Assembly (NCBI GenBank): GCA_021789595.1
Contig: JAJYJJ010000011.1
Span: 1 to 64,000 of the forward strand
Origin: Nitrospirota bacterium
GTDB taxonomy: Bacteria > Nitrospirota > Thermodesulfovibrionia > UBA6902 > JAJYJJ01
Direction of reading: 5' to 3'
Length of the DNA stretch: 64,000 nucleotides
Shown: piece after piece, positions 58,589-64,000 of the stretch
Layout: every line of letters begins with the position of its first letter
Numbering within the stretch: the first letter of the stretch is position 1
Program-made: the position numbers and the translations under genes
The notes under the pieces: model-generated
What the model saw: only the letters and a program-made list of their open reading frames with translations
Databases searched by the model: none
What the model was told of the DNA's origin: nothing

Positions 58589-59980
58589 ATGAAGAAGTTT
58601 GACCTCAATATCGAAAAAATACTTGAAGACTGGGAGATGCATCATGCGATTAGAGAAATAATCGCAAATGCGATAGACGAGCAGCTTTTGACGAAAACGA
58701 ATGATGTAGTAATTGCCAAAAATGGCAATTCCTGGGTCATTCGTGATTTTGGTCGCGGGCTCAAGTATTCACACCTTACACAAAATGAAAATCAAGAGAA
58801 ACTTTCTAGCACAAATGTAATTGGAAAGTTCGGTATTGGACTGAAAGATGCTCTAGCGACTTTTGACAGAAGAGGAGCGATAGTATCTGCAAAATCACAA
58901 TATGGCCGAATAACCATTGAGAAGTCGCCAAAAGAGGGCTTCCAAGACATCAGTACATTGCATGCAATAATCGAAGATCCGATTGACGCCGACTTTGTGG
59001 GTACAGAGTTTGCGTTAAATGGCGTAACAGATAATGAGGTTGAAGCGGCAAAAAAACTTTTTCTCAAATTCTCTGACGAAGAGGTAATCGAAACCACAAG
59101 ACAAGGACAAGTTGTCAAACGAAATGGAAATCATGGGAATATTTATATAAACGGCGTAAAAGTATCAGAAGAAGAGAATTTTTTGTTCAGCTACAATATC
59201 ACGAGGTTGAGCACCTCAATAAAAAAGGCTCTTAATAGAGAGCGGTCGAATGTTGGACGTGGTGCCTACACGGATTCTGTCAAAAAAATATTGCTCAATT
59301 CAAAAGAAAAAGAAGTTGCAGAAATACTTGCGAAAGATTTAACGAATATCAACAGAGGAACCGCGCATGATGAGTTGACGTGGATTGATGTTCAAGAACA
59401 CTCAGTTAAGATTTTGAATCAAAATGGAAAATATCTTTTTATCACTTCCCTTGAAGCGATGCAGCATCCTGACATGATCGACCATGCGAGAAGTAGCGGT
59501 CATGAGATTATTACCATACCTGAGAATTTGAAAGATAAAATTCAAGGGGCAAGAGATTTATCTGGAAACCCTATCATCGACATTGGTCAATTTGTTGAAA
59601 ATTATAACGATAGTTTTGAGTTCAATTTTGTTGACCCAGACAAATTGAACAACAAAGAAAAGGCTGTTTATCAATTCACACCAAAGATACTTGGTTTATT
59701 TGGCCAAGTACCAAAGAAAGTAAAGGAAATTAGAATATCCTCTACGATGAGGAAAGATTTTTTTGATGAAGCAGAGACGCTTGGCTGTTGGGATCAGAAA
59801 ACGAGTTCAATTGTCTTAGCTCGCAAAACATTAAAGTCACTCTCTGACTACTCTGGTACACTGATTCATGAGTTAATACACGCCAAGACCGGACATGATG
59901 ATGTCTCAAGAGCATTTGAGAACTCTTTGACGGAAAAGATCGGCGATCTTTGCAGTCAAGTTCTTGAAAGATCGGGATGA
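58589..59980 (+). CDS. GHKL ATPase (HSP90-like) with C-terminal HExxH metallopeptidase domain
   Basis: EIIANAIDE, DFGRGL, IGKFGIGLKDAL, GTEF (Bergerat fold); C-terminal TLIHELIHAKTGHDDVSRAFENSLTEKIGD; ATG 58589 with GGAGG upstream. Confidence 0.8.
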   Translation: MKKFDLNIEKILEDWEMHHAIREIIANAIDEQLLTKTNDVVIAKNGNSWVIRDFGRGLKYSHLTQNENQEKLSSTNVIGKFGIGLKDALATFDRRGAIVSAKSQYGRITIEKSPKEGFQDISTLHAIIEDPIDADFVGTEFALNGVTDNEVEAAKKLFLKFSDEEVIETTRQGQVVKRNGNHGNIYINGVKVSEEENFLFSYNITRLSTSIKKALNRERSNVGRGAYTDSVKKILLNSKEKEVAEILAKDLTNINRGTAHDELTWIDVQEHSVKILNQNGKYLFITSLEAMQHPDMIDHARSSGHEIITIPENLKDKIQGARDLSGNPIIDIGQFVENYNDSFEFNFVDPDKLNNKEKAVYQFTPKILGLFGQVPKKVKEIRISSTMRKDFFDEAETLGCWDQKTSSIVLARKTLKSLSDYSGTLIHELIHAKTGHDDVSRAFENSLTEKIGDLCSQVLERSG

Positions 59981-60007
59981 TCAAACAACCACCGTAATAA
60001 TACCGGC

Positions 60008-60078
60008 ACATAACAAGGCGCTGCACCGGACGGCTTTTCCGCTGCGCTTCGCGGCGCAGGTGAAGCCAACCGTTAGGC
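60008..60078 (+). other. attC-like integron recombination site 1
   Basis: ACATAACAAGGCGCTGCACCGGACGG...GGTGAAGCCAACCGTTAGGC with imperfect palindrome and GTTAGGC core. Confidence 0.8.
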
Positions 60079-60112
60079 TGATTGATGATTTCATGAAATA
60101 TGCTACAATTAT

Positions 60113-60343
60113 ATGGATTTCAAAGTAGTCGGAGAAATAAGGGAAATTGAAACTATTGCTATTGGACATGGAATTAAGAATTTGAATCGGTTGAACAAGC
60201 TGTATGGCAAAACAAATTGGAGGAAATTAAAGGGAAAATGCCGTGTAAGATTGGCAGATGGTGCAATCCTTGATGCTGAAGTGCATTGGTATGAAGGACA
60301 TGGCGTAGGCAAGAAAGAAATGAAAATTAAGAAGTATTTATAG
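60113..60343 (+). CDS. Cassette-borne small uncharacterised protein (76 aa)
   Basis: ORF between two attC-like sites. Confidence 0.6.
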   Translation: MDFKVVGEIREIETIAIGHGIKNLNRLNKLYGKTNWRKLKGKCRVRLADGAILDAEVHWYEGHGVGKKEMKIKKYL

Positions 60344-60353
60344 GAGAAAGATT

Positions 60354-60575
60354 ATGAAAAGACATTTTATGGTTTGTGTAAATAATCTTGGGTATGAAGC
60401 CTCGTTGGAGGTTAGAAAGATATATGAGGTTTTGACAGATCGAGCGGCAGAGAAACATCATCAGATACGAGTGATAGATGATTCTGGTGAAGATTATTTA
60501 TACCCTGTAGATTATTTTGCCCCTGTGCGGCTTCCTACCGAAACAAAAGAAAAATTAGAATTGATAGCAGCCTAA
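60354..60575 (+). CDS. Cassette-borne small uncharacterised protein (73 aa)
   Basis: MKRHFMVCVNNLGYEASLEVRKIYEVLTD...; stop codon lies in the next attC. Confidence 0.65.
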   Translation: MKRHFMVCVNNLGYEASLEVRKIYEVLTDRAAEKHHQIRVIDDSGEDYLYPVDYFAPVRLPTETKEKLELIAA

Positions 60576-60628
60576 CAAATCACTACACGGGACGGGCTAT
60601 TGCCCGCCCGTGATTTCAGGCGTTGGGC
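60570..60628 (+). other. attC-like site 2 (59 bp)
   Basis: GCCTAACAAATCACTACACGGGACGGGCTATTGCCCGCCCGTGATTTCAGGCGTTGGGC; RYYYAAC and GTTRRRY ends. Confidence 0.88.
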
Positions 60629-60669
60629 TGCCAGATTATTATCTCATCTGATCTGAAAATTGGAGGCTT

Positions 60670-61347
60670 ATGATTGCACCGAAACATATAGGTCTGATTA
60701 TGGATGGCAACGGACGTTGGGCTCAACAGCGGGGGCTATCCAGAAGCGCAGGTCATAAAGCCGGATTTGAGCACATTCCTCCTGTATTAGAAATTTGCCA
60801 TGATCTTGGTATTCAAATCGTCTCGGCATATGCATGGTCTACAGAAAACTGGAATCGCCCTAAAGCGGAGGTAGGCTATATCATGAGTTCTCTGGAAAAA
60901 CATTTGCCTGAGTTTGTAAGCAAATTACATCAAAGAGGCGTCCGTTTTATGCATAGTGGTCGGCGTGATGAGCTCACACCAGAGGCATTACAAGCCCTTG
61001 ATGAAGCAGCCACCTTGACCCAACAAAATGGGCCTGAAATTTTCAATTTTGTTTTCAATTATGGAGGACGGGCTGAATTGGTAAATGTAACTCGCAAATT
61101 ATTAGCAGAAAAAGTTGAGTCGGAAGTAGTTTCTGAGTCTACAATCAATCATTATTTATGGACAAATGGCTTACCTGATGTCGACTTGGTTATTCGTACC
61201 AGTGGTGAGCAACGTCTAAGTAATTTTTTGTTATGGCAAAGTGCCTATGCTTGTATTTATGTCACCCAGGCATATTGGCCCGATGTAAGTCGAGATGATG
61301 TTGAAGCAGCTGTCAAATACTATAATCGGGTAATGGCAAAGATATAA
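60670..61347 (+). CDS. Cassette-borne isoprenyl transferase (UppS-like)
   Basis: HIGLIMDGNGRWAQQRGLSRSAGHKAG, AYAWSTENWNRP, VIRTSGEQRLSNFLLWQSAYACIYVTQAYWPD. Confidence 0.9.
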   Translation: MIAPKHIGLIMDGNGRWAQQRGLSRSAGHKAGFEHIPPVLEICHDLGIQIVSAYAWSTENWNRPKAEVGYIMSSLEKHLPEFVSKLHQRGVRFMHSGRRDELTPEALQALDEAATLTQQNGPEIFNFVFNYGGRAELVNVTRKLLAEKVESEVVSESTINHYLWTNGLPDVDLVIRTSGEQRLSNFLLWQSAYACIYVTQAYWPDVSRDDVEAAVKYYNRVMAKI

Positions 61348-61379
61348 GTCCAAGTGAAACGCTCCTTCTCCAGCGAGCA

Positions 61380-61503
61380 GCCCAACACAGCGTGCACCGG
61401 ACGGGGCTAACGCCCCACGATTCAGAGCGCGTTTTGCAAAATTTCGTGCAGTAATATCAGGAGTCTTGCCAATCCGCCCCGCCGGTAACGCAAACCGTTC
61501 GGC
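61380..61503 (+). other. attC-like site 3 (124 bp)
   Basis: GCCCAACACAGCGTGCACCGGACGGGGC...GCCCCGCCGGTAACGCAAACCGTTCGGC. Confidence 0.75.
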
Positions 61504-61505
61504 GT

Positions 61506-62000
61506 ATGCATGCGTATGACTCTCCAGAGGGCCGGGCGAATGTGGCAGCCATCGAGTCAAAACTCAAAGAGCTTGACGAGGTGTTCCTGCGGTTCTGCTC
61601 TCGTGAGAACTATACATTCCGCCCAATGGTGGATCTTTGGCCTCGGCGTCGAGTGTGGCGTCGACAGGAGATTGATCGGTGCATGGACCTCACAATGGTC
61701 ATTGGAGTCGTTGGAGTCCAAGATGTCCTGGATCGCGGCTTCTATCCGGAGTTACCGTGGTCGCTTTACGCCAGCGGATCACTTCCACCGGGGACAGATC
61801 CAGATATCCGCATCTTATCACGCCCGGTTTTCGGCTCAGTGCCGTTCTCTCGCTTGGCATCGGTTCTCGCCAATAGCATAGATCGCGGATTGGAAATCTT
61901 GAATGCTATGACCGAAACTGAAATTCTCAGGCACGGAAAGAAATATGGGCGAGGCGCCGAACCCGGCGCTGCACCGAATGCGGCTCCGCCGCATCTGTGA
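61506..62000 (+). CDS. Cassette-borne uncharacterised protein (164 aa)
   Basis: Visibly GC-richer ORF starting just after attC 3 and ending inside attC 4. Confidence 0.6.
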   Translation: MHAYDSPEGRANVAAIESKLKELDEVFLRFCSRENYTFRPMVDLWPRRRVWRRQEIDRCMDLTMVIGVVGVQDVLDRGFYPELPWSLYASGSLPPGTDPDIRILSRPVFGSVPFSRLASVLANSIDRGLEILNAMTETEILRHGKKYGRGAEPGAAPNAAPPHL

Positions 62001-62014
62001 GCTGTTCATTAAGT
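61957..62014 (+). other. attC-like site 4, degenerate core, overlapping the rnc stop
   Basis: GCCGAACCCGGCGCTGCACCGAATGCGGCTCCGCCGCATCTGTGAGCTGTTCATTAAGT. Confidence 0.72.
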
Positions 62015-62752
62015 TGCTTGCATCTTTTTTAATGCAACCTCGGCAGCATGCTGTGCTGCCTCCTTCTTGCTCTTTCCTCTGCCAGAGCCGTAGACCATAT
62101 CTTTTATAAAAACGACAACCTCAAATGTCTTCTCGTGCTCAGGGCCTGTTTCGCTTGTTATCGTGTATCTTGGAAGCACGCCAAATATTGCCTGGGCTTT
62201 TTCCTGAAGCTCTGTCTTAAAGTCAAACCTTAATCCTTTCATCCCCATGGTTGGGATTATATCCTTAAAAAACCTGTGGATAAACGATCTTGCCTTCTTG
62301 AGTCCACCATCAAGGTAGATGGCGCCTATAAGGGCCTCAAGGGCATCAGCAAGCACTGAGGACTTTTCCCTCCCGCCTGTTGATTCTTCACCTTTACCGA
62401 GCAGCAGAAAGTCTCCCAGTCCAATCCTTAATGCGACATCTGACAGTGTATGTTCCTGGACAATATATGCCCTTAGCTTTGAAAGCTCTGCCTCGGTGTA
62501 TTCAGGAAAACTCCCGAACAGATAATCCCCGATTACAAGCTCAAGCACAGAGTCGCCAAGAAACTCAAGCCTCTCATTATAGGATATGCATTTATCCATA
62601 TTTTCATGGAAATAGGACTTGTGTGTAATGGCCTCTCTCAGGAGACCCTTGTCCTTAAAGCTGTATCCCATCTTTGATTCAAGATGTGCTGTATCGTTTG
62701 AAGACAAGGCAGGCATTGGTTCCCCCAAAACCAAAGGAGTTAGACATGGCAA
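62009..62752 (-). CDS. rnc: Ribonuclease III
   Basis: [58 protein letters not shown]; start may be internal. Confidence 0.95.
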   Translation of the reverse strand: MPCLTPLVLGEPMPALSSNDTAHLESKMGYSFKDKGLLREAITHKSYFHENMDKCISYNERLEFLGDSVLELVIGDYLFGSFPEYTEAELSKLRAYIVQEHTLSDVALRIGLGDFLLLGKGEESTGGREKSSVLADALEALIGAIYLDGGLKKARSFIHRFFKDIIPTMGMKGLRFDFKTELQEKAQAIFGVLPRYTITSETGPEHEKTFEVVVFIKDMVYGSGRGKSKKEAAQHAAEVALKKMQAT

Positions 62753-63923
62753 TATTTACATCCATCTTTCTATGCTTATGGGGGACATAGTCAAGGTCGC
62801 ATTCAGGGTCGGGATTATCAAGGTTTATAGTTGGCGGGACGAGACCCCTCGCAATGGAAAGAACGCTTATTACTGCCTCAACACCGCCGGCTGCACCAAG
62901 GAGATGACCGGTCATGGATTTTGTTGAGCTGACAGCAACTCTATAGGCATGATCGCCAAAAACCGTCTTTATTGCGACTGTCTCAATCTCATCACCATAT
63001 TTTGTTGAGGTGCCGTGGGCATTGATATAGTCAACGGCATCAGGGGTAATGGCTGCATCCTTAAGGGCAACAGCCATACATCTTGCAGCCCCCTCGCCAT
63101 TAGGGGCAGGGGCAGTAATATGGTAGGCATCAGATGTCATCCCATAACCTACTATCTCGGCATAGATCCTTGCTCCCCTTCCAACGGCATGGTCAAGGTC
63201 CTCCATGATTACCATGCCTGAGCCCTCACCCATAATAAAGCCGTCTCTGTCCCTGTCAAAGGGCCTGCTTGCCTTTTCCGGCTCATTATTTCTTGTGGAG
63301 AGGGCCTTCATCGCATTAAAACCTGCCATGCTAAGGGGTGTTATAACGGATTCTGTCCCTCCTGCAATCATGGCATCTGCATCCCCTCTCTGGATAATCT
63401 TGAAGGCATCGCCTATGGCATGGCTGCCTGATGCGCATGCAGTTACAACTGAGGAGTTTGGCCCCTTGGCACCAAACCTGATAGATATCTGTCCTGATGC
63501 GAGGTTTATGATGAGCATCGGGATAAAGAAGGGGGAGACCCTTCTATGACCCTTTTCAAGCAAGACCTTGTGATAGTGTTCGATAGCAGGAAGTCCTCCA
63601 ATGCCAGAGCCGACAATGACTCCCACCCTATCGGCATTATCCTCTGTAATCTTAAGCCCTGAGTTATCCAGGGCCATCTGGGCAGAGGCAACTGCAAAGT
63701 GGATAAACCTGTCCATCTTCTTCTGCTCTTTTATCTCTATGAAGGCAGATGGATCAAAATCTGAAACCTCTGCAGCAATCTGTGTTGGAAAGCCGGTGGC
63801 GTCAAAGTGTGTAATCCTTCTAACCCCTGATTTCCCCTGAAGCAGTGCCTCCCATGTCTTTTCAAGACCCGTGCCCAGGGGGGTAACAAGCCCCAGCCCC
63901 GTTATTACTACCCTTCTTTTCAT
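62679..63923 (-). CDS. fabF: Beta-ketoacyl-ACP synthase II
   Basis: [60 protein letters not shown]. Confidence 0.96.
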   Translation of the reverse strand: MKRRVVITGLGLVTPLGTGLEKTWEALLQGKSGVRRITHFDATGFPTQIAAEVSDFDPSAFIEIKEQKKMDRFIHFAVASAQMALDNSGLKITEDNADRVGVIVGSGIGGLPAIEHYHKVLLEKGHRRVSPFFIPMLIINLASGQISIRFGAKGPNSSVVTACASGSHAIGDAFKIIQRGDADAMIAGGTESVITPLSMAGFNAMKALSTRNNEPEKASRPFDRDRDGFIMGEGSGMVIMEDLDHAVGRGARIYAEIVGYGMTSDAYHITAPAPNGEGAARCMAVALKDAAITPDAVDYINAHGTSTKYGDEIETVAIKTVFGDHAYRVAVSSTKSMTGHLLGAAGGVEAVISVLSIARGLVPPTINLDNPDPECDLDYVPHKHRKMDVNIAMSNSFGFGGTNACLVFKRYSTS

Positions 63924-64000
63924 CTACGCCTGAGATTTTGCCTTTATATAGTTTATAGCGTCCTGGACCTTTGCGATCTTCTCTGCATCCTCATCAGGGA
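63924..64000 (-). CDS. acpP: Acyl carrier protein, C-terminal part (runs off the window)
   Basis: Minus strand encodes ...PDEDAEKIAKVQDAINYIKAKSQA*, next to fabF. Confidence 0.85.
   Translation of the reverse strand, partial: PDEDAEKIAKVQDAINYIKAKSQA

Noticed and set aside
1-64000. CRISPR arrays, rRNA operons, prophage
   Set aside because: No regularly spaced repeats, rRNA signature sequence or phage structural genes seen on reading.

Overview
Most of this 64 kb window is an ordinary bacterial chromosome with dense operons. Gene content (multiheme cytochromes, radical-SAM enzymes, sigma-54 regulators) suggests a Nitrospirota or deltaproteobacterial-type anaerobe; that taxonomy is inference only. 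Housekeeping genes include hisA, mtnA, ruvCA, rpmF-plsX-fabH, thrS-infC-rpmI-rplT-pheST, miaB, mtaB, thiD, ftsEX-envC-ctp, split transketolase and rnc-fabF-acpP. The regions most worth a second look are: (1) a peroxiredoxin on the minus strand whose peroxidatic Cys codon is an in-frame UGA followed by a short hairpin (probable selenoprotein), beside a rubrerythrin-like gene and a PerR/Fur gene that carries an internally initiated zinc-ribbon domain; (2) an operon encoding an N-acetylmuramoyl-L-alanine amidase, a MamK-like actin and a receiver-TM-SPOR protein; (3) a decaheme lipoprotein and outer-membrane barrel followed by two periplasmic binding proteins and a heme-motif sensor kinase; (4) an integrase-less array of four attC-like sites between the transketolase genes and rnc, whose cassettes encode a GHKL-ATPase/metallopeptidase fusion, two small unknown proteins, a UppS-like enzyme and an unknown protein. 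Decayed mazEF-type and restriction/helicase genes, an IS200/IS605-like end and short palindromic repeats are also present. No CRISPR array or rRNA was seen. All calls come from reading the sequence and recalled family motifs; no searches were run.
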